A stretch of 64,000 nucleotides of DNA from Ancylostoma caninum (lineage: Eukaryota; Nematoda; Chromadorea; Rhabditida; Ancylostomatidae), in assembly GCA_037903475.1 (NCBI GenBank), contig JBAJFG010000487.1, positions 62,001-126,000 on the forward strand. Direction: 5' to 3'. The position numbers were made by a program, and so were the translations under genes. Positions 49,201 to 60,143 of the stretch are shown piece after piece. Numbering within the stretch: position 1 is the stretch's first letter; each line of letters begins with the position of its first letter. The notes beneath the pieces were generated by a model. That model was not told where the DNA came from. It saw only the letters and a program-made list of their open reading frames with translations, and did no database searches.

Positions 49201-51020
49201 GATGACAGTATGCGAGAAGTCACCGGCTGTGAACTTTGCCTCAGCCAGTGAGAATGCAGCCTCTTTCATGACTTCGCCCATAAGAACTTTGTTCTGGAAT
49301 GAATACCCATGAAACTTTGGTCAAAACACAATTAGCATTTTCTTATAGAAGCGTAGAGTGCAGTAGAAAAATGGGTAAGATTTGTTAGATAAGCTTTGCC
49401 TAATTACTCTTGAAAATTTTGACCTTGCACGAGGCAGAGTTCACACAAGCAGCGAGATCACCTACGAATCATAAGAGATACCCCACGAACGGAGATGAGG
49501 AAAACTTCGGCAGCCTAGTCGTACCTCAACAATTTTCTTCAGAATATCACGGAATCGCATGTTCAGAGCATCCGCCTTCTTCTTCAAAAGCGAATGACCC
49601 TTCTGTGCTCCCTTCAGACGCGTTTTCATGACCGTCTGGGCCCTGAATAAGGTCACAAACTTTAAATAAAAGTCTGATATGCGCAAATTATTCTGTTGTT
49701 ACCATAACTTCTTCGCTAAAACCTGAATCATATTTTGGTGATTTGCATAGGAATGGAGATGAGGCGGTATTAAACACATATTCAAAACCCTATGACTAAT
49801 TACGAAATCAAAACTTCGAAACAGCAAGAAGATTATATAGTTGAGGGAACTGCGGAACAAAAATGACCGTTGAATGGAACCACTGGACTATTTATTGCTG
49901 AGGATTACTAATGTTCGCGATACCGTAGCAAAAAGGAGGGGAAGAATTTCGCTTATCGTAATACCAAGAAAAAGCAACGAAAATATGTGCTGACGAGCAA
50001 ATGTGTCTTATCAGAGGAAAATATTTGTGGAGAAACAAGGCTAGAAATTACCATTTCATATGCCTTATAAAACGAGGAAATAAACTTCGGTACGGCCACT
50101 AAAGAAAACAAGTCTATCTCCTTGTTTTATAAGGTCCGAGGTGGCAGTTGAATCAAAATCGAACTTTTTCTGTAGAATCAAATAGTTCTAGATCACTCCT
50201 TTTATTTTTCTCGTGGCATTTGGCACAATGGGAAGCGAGCGCGCTCCTCCACAGTTTCTGTTCCACACACTAAGATACAGTCCTTGTCGAAAAGATAGAC
50301 GGATTCTGTGATTGCGGAAACGCGGTGGGACCTTAACGAAGGATACGGAGAGAGCATGCTCCGGTTGAGAGGGTGCAGTAGGTCCCAACGCGATTCTGCG
50401 GCCGCGACGATATGAAACCGCACGCGCAATCCGTCTATCTTTTCGACAAGGACTGTAGTTGAGGATTCGAGCGCAACGCCAGTTTTTCTCTTCACCCTCT
50501 CCAATTTCTGCTCACTTTCTTGCGTTCTCCTTCTCTGGCGTTTCTCCAACTATGTTCCCGAGTGAATCGGATTATACTACCGGCATTGCCACAGCATTGC
50601 AGAGCCCTAATAAAAAGCATTAAAATATTTCTAAACCGCTTCCTTTTCCTGTTCAACGCTTCACAAACGACAAAATCTTTCGAATTTCTTGGATTCTGCG
50701 CTTTTCATGCGCGAAACTCTCAGTAACTGGCGAAAATATGCAACTCTTCAATAAAATGAAACACGATTTTGCTCCACAAAAATTGACCTAAGCAAATCAG
50801 TTGACCCAAACTTCCCTATGCTTGTCTTTTCTCCCCTTATTTATGGTTATCACTGATGATAAATCACTTTCTACTCTATTTTTCTCCCTGAATCCTTGAA
50901 TCCACCCTTTAATCTAATGGGAAGAGGTGCCTAAGTGCCGCCTCCTAATGAATTTGAAAAAGAGCAAACCTACATTCGAGACGGGAACACAGCAATACGA
51001 TCCTTTCCACCTCCAGACAT
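46285..51020 (-). CDS. vha-14: V-type proton ATPase subunit D (seven exons, complete)
   Basis: Subunit D is the central rotor shaft of the V1 sector, coupling ATP hydrolysis to proton pumping at endomembranes. Exons in transcript order: 51020-50974, 49642-49525, 49293-49146, 47658-47546, 47449-47347, 46878-46800, 46435-46285. Every junction agrees in phase, giving 252 residues (family about 247-260). Hallmarks: [16 protein letters not shown] start; [99 protein letters not shown]; a Lys/Ala-rich C-terminal coiled coil. Long N- and C-terminal helices fit the rotor fold. A TTTTTAG acceptor 11 bases before the ATG suggests trans-splicing. Large introns 1 and 3 contain repeats. The symbol follows the C. 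elegans name for subunit D. Confidence 0.95.
50276..50457. mobile_element. Tc1/mariner-type MITE in V-ATPase intron 1
   Basis: Perfect terminal repeats of about 30 bases (TACAGTCCTTGTCGAAAAGA and complement) bounded by TA. 182 bp, non-coding. Confidence 0.85.
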
Positions 51021-51031
51021 GGTTGAATGAC

Positions 51032-51033
51032 CT
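51032..51033 (-). other. Putative SL acceptor of the V-ATPase D gene
   Basis: AATTTTTAG on the minus strand ends here, leaving an 11-base leader before the start codon at 51020. Confidence 0.5.
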
Positions 51034-52061
51034 AAAAATTCATCAGGAACGTTTACAGCGAAAAATGGACGCAAAACAACAAGTAAATAAGGATAAATAA
51101 ACAAGGAGTTTTCTGCAGGCGAAAGCACGGCAAGGAAATACGATCGATATTTTGGCTTTGGATAAAACGAAGAAAAGAGAGGTTCGTACTCGACAATGAA
51201 GGAGTTCCAAACTATTTTGGAAATAGGAGAGAATAAAAGCTCGAGATCCAATTAAAACAAGACTCTAGCTCATTTCACACGCAGTTATCCAAGAAATGGG
51301 AGAACTTAGAAGGTAAAACCGGACTAATTCTTAAGGTAGAAGTCATCGAACAGCCGAACTGACAACAATCAATAAATTAAACGAAGTAAATTGTTTACAG
51401 AAGATCGATGCAAATGCCGCGAAACGAAACCACTAAGCACCGCCTTCGGCCCGAGGCCAGTGATCAACGGGAGGGCAGGCGACCGCGGCTGTTCGATTGG
51501 AGCGCACAATTTCACAAAGGGAGCGCAGCAGATTTCGGTGGGCAGGAGTAGAACTGGGATGAATTGCTCGCAGAGGATTGATTTTAAACTCGTTTACCGC
51601 TTAGAAAGCAAAATAGCTTTTCATTGAGCTGTAACTGGGCTGAGAACGGCTCGACTTCCCCGAAGAACAACATAGTGTTTAGGGCATTACGTCGTTTTCC
51701 AGGGATTTCCTGAGGGTTCGAGACAGCTATCTGTCCTAGTACAGCTAGAAACTTCAGCTGTATTTAAACTTAGAAGTGAGGAGTGAAACTGGAACCAAGA
51801 AAAAATGGATAAAGAATAAGGCAAGGAATGCAAAAGTGCTCACAGAGGGTTTAGGATTTTTCGAAGAAATTTTTTTAAAAAAGTAGTCGCTAGTATTGCT
51901 AGTAGTTTGATGGTACATGTCAATCAGAAACCCGTAGATTCATGCTCTCTTTTTAAAGAGAACTGAACAAATCGTGAAATTCGACTTTTGCTGGAATCCT
52001 GCCAATAAAGGCAATCCTGTGAGCCACTGTGAGTATTATCTAGTCACAGAGTGCCACTATT

Positions 52062-52612
52062 AAAGGCACCGTTTCACCTCAAGGTCGTTTTTGAGATTTA
52101 AACGTTGGAAGGATCTCCAGACGGGGGCGGAGCTAAAAAACTTTCCGAATAATTCACTCCTGAGGAAATTCCTTTCTCGTGATAGTTTCTCATCAACTCC
52201 CTAACAAAATAGAAACTGCGCTCCATTTGCGGCTAGCAAAGGAGAACGTTGGGCGGAATCCCTGAAATCCCTCATTGGTTCCGGAGCCAAGGTGGAATTG
52301 CAGGGTTTCCGGATCGTGAACTCTTTTGCTAGTCATACATGGAAGACAGTTTCTATTCTGTTAGGGAGTGGATCAGGCACTCTGACGAAGAATACGAATT
52401 TTCCCAGGAGGTGCACTTCCTGGAGTGAATTACTCGAGAAGTTTCTTAGCTCCGCCCCCGGCTCCGCCCAAAGGCTCCTTAAAAATTGGGGCTCGGAAGT
52501 GAGGTTTTCCAGCAGTTTTGCATAGCACGTATACCGTTGTGATCAACAGCTCCTGGAGATTCTTTCAAGGTTAAAGTCTCAAAAACGATCTTGAGGTGGA
52601 ACGCTGCCTAAA
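52062..52612. mobile_element. Large fold-back element, arms ~200-290 bp
   Basis: The outer ends AGGCACCGTTTCACCTCAAG and CTTGAGGTGGAACGCTGCCT pair. So do CTCCCTAACAAAATAGAAAC and GTTTCTATTCTGTTAGGGAG further in, around a central loop near 52247-52317. The arms are diverged with indels. No gene in 51034-54414 otherwise. Confidence 0.8.
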
Positions 52613-52914
52613 AGGTTTTTTTTAAGAAGTAACAATAAGAGGCAGAGCTCTTCACTTGCTTCCATTTCTTACCAGCATCTACGAGTCTAATAAGAATTTG
52701 AATACTTGATCTACACTCTAAAAGCGGCAGCGTTTTGCGTGCTCTGTGTTTTTTTTTTAGCGGAAAGGGTTTAATTACCCAAGTTAGGAGTTAGAATTAT
52801 ACCACGCACTAGACAACTCAGTGATAAGGTTCTATGCGTGGAATTTTCCATCAAACATTCAAAGTAATTCAACTGGGAGAAATTGAAACTTTGAAGAGCT
52901 TGTCCTCTTCCACC

Positions 52915-53115
52915 AGTGCCGAATACAGGAGTGGCGAGCCAGAAGAGGGGGGGAGGGTGGTAAAAAGATGGCAACTCCTCCACTTCGAGGACCCAGATGG
53001 AAGAAAAAAACTAAATATATCAATTTTAATATTAAGTAATCAACAATAACTATTTGAAAAATAATAAAAATTAATAGGTAAAAATAAAGTGTACCGAATT
53101 TTTGTTTTACAAGGT
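52915..53115 (+). mobile_element. Decayed copy of the hAT-like MITE
   Basis: It keeps the order GAGTGGCGAGCC, G-run, TCGAGGACCCAGATGGAA, AT-rich middle, TAAACTCGAAAATTTGG seen in copies 1-4, but the termini are degraded. Confidence 0.6.
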
Positions 53116-53727
53116 AAACTCGAAAATTTGGTGAACGAAAAAAGTCGATTATTCTACATAGAGGAAACCCAAGTGTTTTTCTTAACATTACTACAGTCGG
53201 GTCCGGCAGCCACTGCAAATGGGCGCCGGCGGGCGCCGGCCGCGGCCATCCTCCGGCGCCCCGGTATTAATGAGCTATAAATCACTCGAGCTTGGGAGAA
53301 AGCGAAGAAAAATACAATTTTAGTCCATAGTAGACAGAATGCAGTTGATATGTTAAGGCTATAAAGCAGGGGACCATTTTCACAACCTTCACGTTTTTTC
53401 ATTTTTGTGATTTTCATGGGGAAAGATTTCTGAATACACAATAAGCGAAGCCAACTCTTCCATTTTCTGCTATAGTACACTGCTTCGCGAATACAAAAAT
53501 GGCCGTTATTCTTCTATAGATGGACACAGTACTTCAGTTATCCCATTTGAATAATAAAGCTCATCCAATTCGGGATCCTCAGAAATAATTGAAATCCGTA
53601 TAAATTGTTCCATATCCACTGCGAAGTAGTTCTACCGCTGTCATTTATCTTTCGTGGAGCAGTCCTTTACGGCGGAGTTACTCTCTCCCGGTTTCCCTCA
53701 ACTTTGAAAAAGTGGTTTTTCACTATT

Positions 53728-53840
53728 ACCTACACTATTACTATTACTTACACTTACACTTATCGTGTTTATCTTCGAAAGAGTTCTCCACTATTACTTA
53801 CACTTACACTTATAGTAGTTTATCTTCGAAACTTATGCAA
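53728..53840. repeat. Direct duplication of a ~60-base unit
   Basis: TATTACTTACACTTACACTTAT followed by TTTATCTTCGAAA occurs twice in tandem, with small differences. Confidence 0.75.
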
Positions 53841-53929
53841 AACGTTGCCGGATGCCTTCCTGGACTACCCGAAGGAGATCACGGGGGACGTTCCAAGCAG
53901 TGAACCCCAAACACTGCGATACTTAACTC

Positions 53930-54015
53930 TGGATCTCCAACGGAGTGGAACCAGCGATAGGGACAGATTGCAATCTGCCACTCAAACCACTGAGCCATCT
54001 GGGCTACTTTTTATG
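53930..54015 (-). mobile_element. tRNA-derived SINE head
   Basis: The minus strand reads AGATGGCTCAGTGG (A box TGGCTCAGTGG, full match) and about 40 bases later GCTGGTTCCACTCC (B box, one mismatch). It is not a functional tRNA because the stems do not close. The sequence to the left (53850-53930) may be its tail. Confidence 0.6.
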
Positions 54016-54161
54016 TTGGAGTTTGTTAGATAACTGCAGCACTCGTAGGCAGCATACTATATGTATTTGCAAAACTAGAGCACAGGACAGGACTCGATCC
54101 CCTGACCACCACAACGTCGATACCTCTCCAAACACGGTATATTACGACGCTACTCGATAGT

Positions 54162-54285
54162 ATAGTATTTGTGCCTATGATCTGCATTTCTCGGGCACCT
54201 CTCCAAACACGGCACTATTTCTCGCGTTCTCTATTTCTCTAATATCTTCACAACTCTGCTTCTGGGTGAAGCACACGATGTATAG
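54162..54285 (-). repeat. Dispersed ~150-bp repeat, copy 4
   Basis: Minus-strand copy with AAATGCAGATCATAGGCAC and GAAGATATTAGAGAAATAG. It lies just downstream of the secreted-protein gene. Confidence 0.65.
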
Positions 54286-54414
54286 AATATCTTTATATCT
54301 GTATAGAATATATACATTTGGAGCGAAGATATTCAAAATAACGAGGATGGTACTAACAAACATATGCAACAATTTGTATAAATGTATATTCCTTCCTTAG
54401 GAAATTCGATTTCC

Positions 54415-57400
54415 TTATATGGGATTGAAAATGAGGTCGATTTGCATCGATGTCAGCTGGAAGGAGACCTGCATCAGTTTGGTGTTCTTTGCAGTGTTGA
54501 ACAGGTTTGCCTAAAATATTACGTCATCTTGGATTATTGATTTTTCACATCAAATCTTTTTAATGGGAGTTGTAGATGTAAATCGCATCCACAGAAAGCG
54601 TCAATCACGTGTGCATTTGTGGCTATCGGGTGTTGCCGCACCCACAATGCCCTGCTGAACTGCCGCGCCGCGTGAATGATGCGGCGCGGCAGGCCGCAGA
54701 GGCGTGTAATCGTGGTTTGCACTATTTTTAAAGTGGTGCACGGTGTTTAAGTGCAGAATAGTGGTAATATGATGACTCACCATACTCTCCTGAGTGATGA
54801 ATCCAGAAACTGCGAGAAAGTTCTCTTCCCTCAGCCATTGCAGTACTTTATCTCTCGTTTCCTTGGGGTATTCAGTCACCAGCTTAAAGAAAAGCAATCA
54901 CTGAGTGACTACTCAGGGATCACAGCCATGGAATTTATTCCAAAAAAAAGTCACGTAGATTCACGTTTTTCCCAGGATTTGAGCCAACAACTCTGACGAT
55001 GCACCGCAAACCCCGCCCACTGGACAGAAGGAATTAGTGGGCGGGGCCACCACTCCACAAACTCACCGCTTCGATGTTCTGTTTCAATGCTTCGTATTTC
55101 TGCATAAGCTTCTTGAAGAGCTCTACTTGTTCGGGAGTACAGATCTCCACAGCCTGAGAAATAGGATCATAGCGTAGTTTTAGGAAGGGGCGTGGCTAAC
55201 GCCTCACTAACCTTTGCAGAAACGACGTCATATGCTCCGGAAATATTAGCCGCATCTACTTGTTTCTGAACATCCTCAAAGTACTTGTCGTTCTCTTTGA
55301 ACTCCTTTCTAAGCTTCGGCAGGCACTGTTCGGCTCCACTTGGAGCCATAGGATTCTAAAATTCCACAAATTTGACTCTGGATCAGAGACGCAGAGGAAG
55401 TTGGACACTTACTCTAAGGAAAGCTGGGAGGGTGATTGGTGCGAATGTTGGGAGTGTCGGTAGGTCTTCCTGAAAGATGAAGATTATTCCTGAGGGAAAA
55501 GTCGGTGTGCAGACAGTGAGGGACATTGTAAACCTGTTGCTCACTGCAGAGACGCAGAAGACAAAGTGAACCCACTTCACCATGCTAACATGGAGGAAAT
55601 GAACGTTTTATTGCGGATTCCTCTGCGTCTCTGCCCCCACGGAGAACTTTTCTCGCATAACTCAGAAAATCGTAGCAAGTTTTGAGAGAGCGAAAAATCA
55701 TACTAGGCGGAAAGGTTTGAACGTTGGCAAAGGGTTCGATGACAAGCTCCTCTGAAAAAAAAACACATCGAATAAAAAGTTAGGTCCTGCCAATTTGCAA
55801 AAAAAAAGGAAAAGAAAATGGCAGTGGGCGGGGCCTCCCCTATGCGTCTCTGCCTTGCAAGTCTGCGGTTTGTGTTTCACCAGTCTCCGCTATAATTTTT
55901 TCGTATTTTTCGTATAAGAAAAATGGTTCAAACTCATGCAGGAGTTGCGATAAAAAATTTCGGGCTGCAAAGTACGTGATTGCGTACCCGCAGAGACGCA
56001 GACGAGCATTTCACCTGAATCAACATGGTGCAAGACTACCGCCCACGGAAATAACGTTACTCTTAAGAAGCGAGACATGCATATATTCCATATCAAGAAG
56101 TCCTGCAAAGCGCAGCTACTCTGCGTCTCTGACCGAATCTTCGCGCCTAATTTCTGACTAACAATTCTATATACAGGGAACTCCAAACGATCGTGTGCAA
56201 GGGGCGGGGCCGCGGTGCGGCGTGTCACTTTGGTTGCCTTTTGCTGGCAGAAGCAGACAGGGGGCACATGCAGAACCTTAGCGTCTCCGCCCAAGAGAGC
56301 CGCACCGCGGTCCCGCCCCTTGCACATGGCCGTTTGGAGTTCCCTATATCTCTACCGTAAGCAATAACTACTCTACATAACTAGCCAGTTAAACTTACGG
56401 CTATTCTTTGGCCAGGAATTAGAAGCCCTTGTCGATTTGCTATACCCTGGAGGTGGTGTTATTAATCGCTACTTCTACGTCAGACTACTAACTGATCAAT
56501 ATCGATTAATGAACCAATGCTCACTGCAAATCCGCCCGGTAGTTTGAACAGATCTGTCAAGGTTGGAAGGCGGAGATTAAACGGAGAGGCACCTCCATTC
56601 TGAAAATTTCCTTTGGCAAAGTGTCCTTTCTTTTCAGGACCCACATGCACTATACCACGGTACTACGGAAACTAATACTATGGCTGTGATCTAGTTATAG
56701 AACAAACTGACTCCAAGCTGTAATGGCGCAAAGACGCTACGTGCAAGCGCGTTGAGCATTTCCTGAAAAACTTATTTTGGTGGGCGGAGCATACCCGGGT
56801 CCCTTCCCGTTGCGAAGAATCGCGCTGTTTTTAATTCATGTATTCATCTATATTTACACTACGATATTTATATATGGAAAATAGTATTGGACCATAAATT
56901 TAGCACTGAAGCAGCTAAAGTTATTTTCTCCAACGTTTGGGGCGGCATTTCGGCCAATGTGTTTGTAATGACGCCGTATTGATCGATCGCAGCGAAAAAA
57001 ATCAATACTTATATCTTGCAATCACTCTAAAAAATATGTACGCTAAGCGTTGTTTCTATCGTGAACAGCTTGAACGAAAATCGACGTGCTCGTACATGAA
57101 CGCATTTGCGGAATTCTCCAATTACAGTAACCCAAACACCTCCACTCACCAGCATTTTCTGAAAATCAAATGGACGCGGCTGTGCTGAGTTTTCCGAGGA
57201 TCCATCAATTTTCTAAAAAAAAAGCCCGTTTGTTTTTGCACGATCAGGGACGCAGACAGATTTGAAAATCTGTCCGTCTGCGCTCTGACTTTAGGCTTAC
57301 CTGCGGCGCACTTCTTGGGTCCAATGTGAGCGCTGATGAGGAATCAACTTCCTCGTTGTTTTCTGATAGGGGTATCTAAGATAATAAAGATGGCGTGGTA

Positions 57401-57645
57401 GTACTGCTAACACTGCTCTTAATGAGATATACCCTACTTCTGACTGATTCTATGGAAACAAGAAAATTTTTTGTGTAGAAAGTTGATTTTCACATCCCAA
57501 AATATCCTTCGAAGCTTGCAGAATTGTGAGTGGGTCCCGCAACGATACGAAATATTGTAGGCAGTGAGTGACTCTCATAACTCACCACAGCGCCATTAAC
57601 AGCAACAATAATTAGCACAAAAAATGTGATAGCTATACAATACAT
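54415..57645 (-). CDS. Secreted helical protein of unknown family (eleven exons, all introns phase 0)
   Basis: Exons in transcript order: 57645-57586, 57375-57301, 57212-57150, 56762-56712, 56599-56525, 55751-55704, 55469-55413, 55355-55212, 55153-55067, 54882-54781, 54510-54415. The product is 285 residues. Exon 1 is a signal peptide (MYCIAITFFVLIIVAVNG), so the protein should be exported. Residues about 20-110 are low complexity and Ser/Pro-rich. Exons 6 and 7 have a proline-spaced repeat (NPLPTFKPF, DLPTLPTFAPITLPAF). The rest, about residues 150-285, looks all-helical and charged, with only two cysteines. Every exon is a whole number of codons. I recognise no family; a resemblance to nematode SXP/RAL-2 (DUF148) proteins was considered but the motif is not visible. 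An acceptor at 57680-57682 gives a short leader containing an out-of-frame ATG. Confidence 0.85.
54595..54725. repeat. GC-rich element in intron 10
   Basis: Core TGCCGCGCCGCGTGAATGATGCGGCGCGGCA is a palindrome-like arm pair resembling the core of the element at 33599-33768. Outer ends pair weakly. Confidence 0.5.
55384..57256. promoter_or_regulatory. Cluster of CAGAGACGCAGA motifs in introns
   Basis: CAGAGACGCAGA or its complement occurs at 55384, 55547, 55622, 55991 and 56120. Near copies are at 55842, 56281 and 57245, and an exact one lies at 59978 in the cyclophilin gene. All lie in introns, alternating with GC boxes such as GGGCGGGGC (55050, 55828, 56206). From memory, CTGCGTCTC is a known over-represented promoter element in C. 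elegans; a regulatory role here is inference. Confidence 0.5.
56172..56348. mobile_element. Fold-back MITE, TACAGGGAACTCC family, copy 2
   Basis: TACAGGGAACTCCAAACG at the left pairs with CGTTTGGAGTTCCCTATA at the right. GC-rich inner arms match copy 1 at 5152-5308. It lies in intron 5 of the secreted-protein gene. Confidence 0.85.
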
Positions 57646-57939
57646 GGCGGAATGCTTTCGAGCTTGTCGACATTATTCCCTGAAAATCAAGCGCTTTTAT
57701 TCAGCATCGCCAAAGAAGCTGTGCAAATACGGACTACGCACACAAACTGCTACGAGATGCGAATGACATAGTGTTTTTTGTTTGTTGTTCCTTGTTTCCC
57801 TTTGTTTTACATGACTAACTGTGAATAACAGGAAGCTGTCAGTGACAATTTTAGAAATTTCGTACAGTGCACAAAATGTACTTTGGCTACAGTATCCAGA
57901 AAATCAAGGGGGATAAACGAGTATAAACATATACCAGTG

Positions 57940-58165
57940 CCGCACGCAGATGTAGCAGCCCAGGGAGGAGAACGTAAGTTACGAAAACGTAAGTTACGAA
58001 AAAAAAGTTACAGAAAAAAAAACAAAATTGTTGTATTTAATACAAGGTAACTTTAAAAATCTTCAAGAAATAAAATAATAATGATGCTTAGACAACTTTT
58101 AATCTATTTTGTAAAGTGATATCGAAAATTCGGCCACCTACGCTCTGCGAAGGGGGGGGGGGGGG
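57940..58165 (+). mobile_element. Decayed hAT-like MITE
   Basis: CAGTGCCGCACGCAG at the left, AT-rich middle, then GTAAAGTGATATCGAAAATTCGG and a G-run, the same order as the intact family. The right TIR is missing. Confidence 0.6.
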
Positions 58166-58460
58166 GAAGGAGTACGTATTTGTGGAATTTTCTAGATTTC
58201 CCTTGAGTAGTACTCTTCCCGTGACGTTTTGTACAGTTTGTTGGATTGAAATGTTGTCCGTAACCACAGAAATTCTCACTAATTTCCTCCCAATTTTCCC
58301 GGGACATCTTTCTTATAGGAGCCAATCATAAATGCTCATAGGAGCTAATCTACAGCCTGGCCACGCCCCTTCCGCATTTACTCCCTCCGTCGTCGACACC
58401 ATTACGACCATCTGCTTTCTGCCAGAAATTTCGAGAGTGCTGTTCATTGATTTATTGATT

Positions 58461-58470
58461 GTCTTTCTAG
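58461..58470 (+). other. Putative SL acceptor of the cyclophilin-like gene
   Basis: GTCTTTCTAG runs directly into the ATG at 58471, leaving no 5' UTR other than a spliced leader. Confidence 0.55.
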
Positions 58471-60143
58471 ATGGCCAAACCTACCCGTGTATTTATGGAC
58501 ATCTCAGCTGACGCAGAACCAATCGGTAGATTGGTGTTTGAGGTGTGGTTTGCATAAAATCGATGCTCCTGTTGTGCCATTGCAGAATTTTTTTTTGTTT
58601 TTCACAACAGGAGCTTGCTAAATTTTCACGTTTTTTATGAATAAAATAGATATATGTATTGTTGAGTAGCTCACAGAGTGCGTCTGTGACTTTGTCTGCA
58701 ATTGCGGTTGCGGCGCGCTGATGGTCGGCGAACCAGCTGGTTCGATCGATTGAGGAGCGCTGCAGGATATGTCTGGTAGGAGATTTAACTAAGTGACATA
58801 GGAAAATACCACAATAGAAAGAATTACATCGTATACATAGTGGAACTCACAGAGGAAAGTGTAAAAACTACATCGAACCAGCCGTCTGACCCCGCGCTGC
58901 AGCCGCAATTGCAGACAAAGTCGCAGACGCACTCTCTTAGCAACTCAACTGTACATTTTCTCTTCATTATTTTTTTCTATTTTTTAACAGTTGATTTTGA
59001 GTATATGAATTCATAAACAGTCGAATTCATCAAACCATGCGACTGGATTACCCTTCGTTTGGTAGCAACTCCTCTTTTCTGGCTGTTCGTCTTTTGTGAC
59101 TTCCAAGGGTGGATCAGACCACTTTTTATTATTTTTTTATCAGATTTACTTGCACAAAATAATCATTCCTCCAAGTTATGGTGTGATGTCTGTAATTGCG
59201 GAATCTCTCAGAAGTTGCGAGAAAAATAGGAAATGCGGAGAATCGATTTGTTTATTGATTTATTGTTTTTCTTTTTGAATGTCACTGATTTCATGTTTTG
59301 AATATCATAAATTTTTCATCCATATTTAGCAAGAGAGCTCATACAGCAGCATACAAAGTCAGATCAAACGAGAAGGAAACGCGTTTGTACTCGAAAAGAA
59401 AAAAGCACGAAAAATTGCACCATTTCCACCAGCCGGGCAGTGATGCAGGCACAACTCTGCCGTCTGTCTCATTCCTTTTTGCTTCCAGCTGAACACCAAG
59501 GTCTGCCCGAAAACCAGCGAAAATTTCCGTCGACTCTGTACTGGTGAGATGGGGTTTGGCTACAAAGGCTGTCACTGGTATCGAATAATACCAGGATTCT
59601 GTGCTTGTGTGAGTTGCACAAATTTAGAACTACAGTAATACATGAATCAGGAAAAAAGTCCTTTGTGGGTTTTTTCTGCATGGTTACAGTAACTTTTTCA
59701 GTCAGGTGACTTTGAAACGCAAAATGCTGACAGAAGAGGAGGCAGAAGCACATTTGACACGAAATACTTCGACGATGAAAACCACGACATTTATCACAGT
59801 AAAAGGTCAGCCAAAACTAAGCCCCGCCCACTTGCTCCAAGCTTCATGTGGTAGTCGACACCGTTTCAGAGGCATACTATCCATGGATAATTTCGGTTGG
59901 CCCGATACGAATTCCAGCCGATTTTTCGTCACATTCGACTACACCCCATGGTATGTGACAGCGGTTCGTATATGGGTCAGAGACGCAGAGTGTACTTTAC
60001 TGTCTAGACTCTAGCTAATGTTAAGGATGGACAACTTCCACGTGGCGTTTGGAGAACTCGTCGACGGCTTCGATGTGCTGGATAAAATGGAGAGCTATGG
60101 CACCTTAGAAGGTGGTCATGAGTTCCTTTTCTTCACGATGTAG
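58471..60143 (+). CDS. Divergent cyclophilin-like protein (five exons)
   Basis: Cyclophilins isomerise peptidyl-prolyl bonds. Exons: 58471-58542, 59489-59608, 59702-59805, 59870-59950, 60026-60143; 164 residues, the single-domain size, with no signal peptide, so cytosolic. [83 protein letters not shown] and [18 protein letters not shown] track the fold in order. Using human CypA numbering, Arg55, Phe60, Met100, Asn102, Phe113, Trp121 and His126 are kept. Gln63 becomes Cys, Ala101 becomes Asp, Ala103 becomes Phe and Gln111 becomes Arg. The usual C-terminal IADCGQL strand is replaced by [10 protein letters not shown] and a stop. The start directly follows a TTTCTAG acceptor. The exon 5 acceptor (TTAAG) and the 3' end are the least certain parts. 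Confidence 0.87.
58661..58949. mobile_element. Inverted-repeat MITE in cyclophilin intron 1
   Basis: Ends TTGAGTAGCTCACAGAGTGC and GCACTCTCTTAGCAACTCAA pair. Inner CTTTGTCTGCAATTGCGG / CCGCAATTGCAGACAAAG is perfect over 18 bases. About 290 bp, accounting for much of the 946-base intron. Confidence 0.88.

Larger units (their letters stand above)
57646..58470. promoter_or_regulatory. Shared intergenic region of two divergent genes
   Basis: Separates the start of the secreted-protein gene (minus) from the cyclophilin-like gene (plus), so both promoters must lie here. It includes a decayed hAT-like MITE (about 57940-58165) and CCACGCCCCTTCC at about 58361. No TATA box stands out. Confidence 0.45.
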
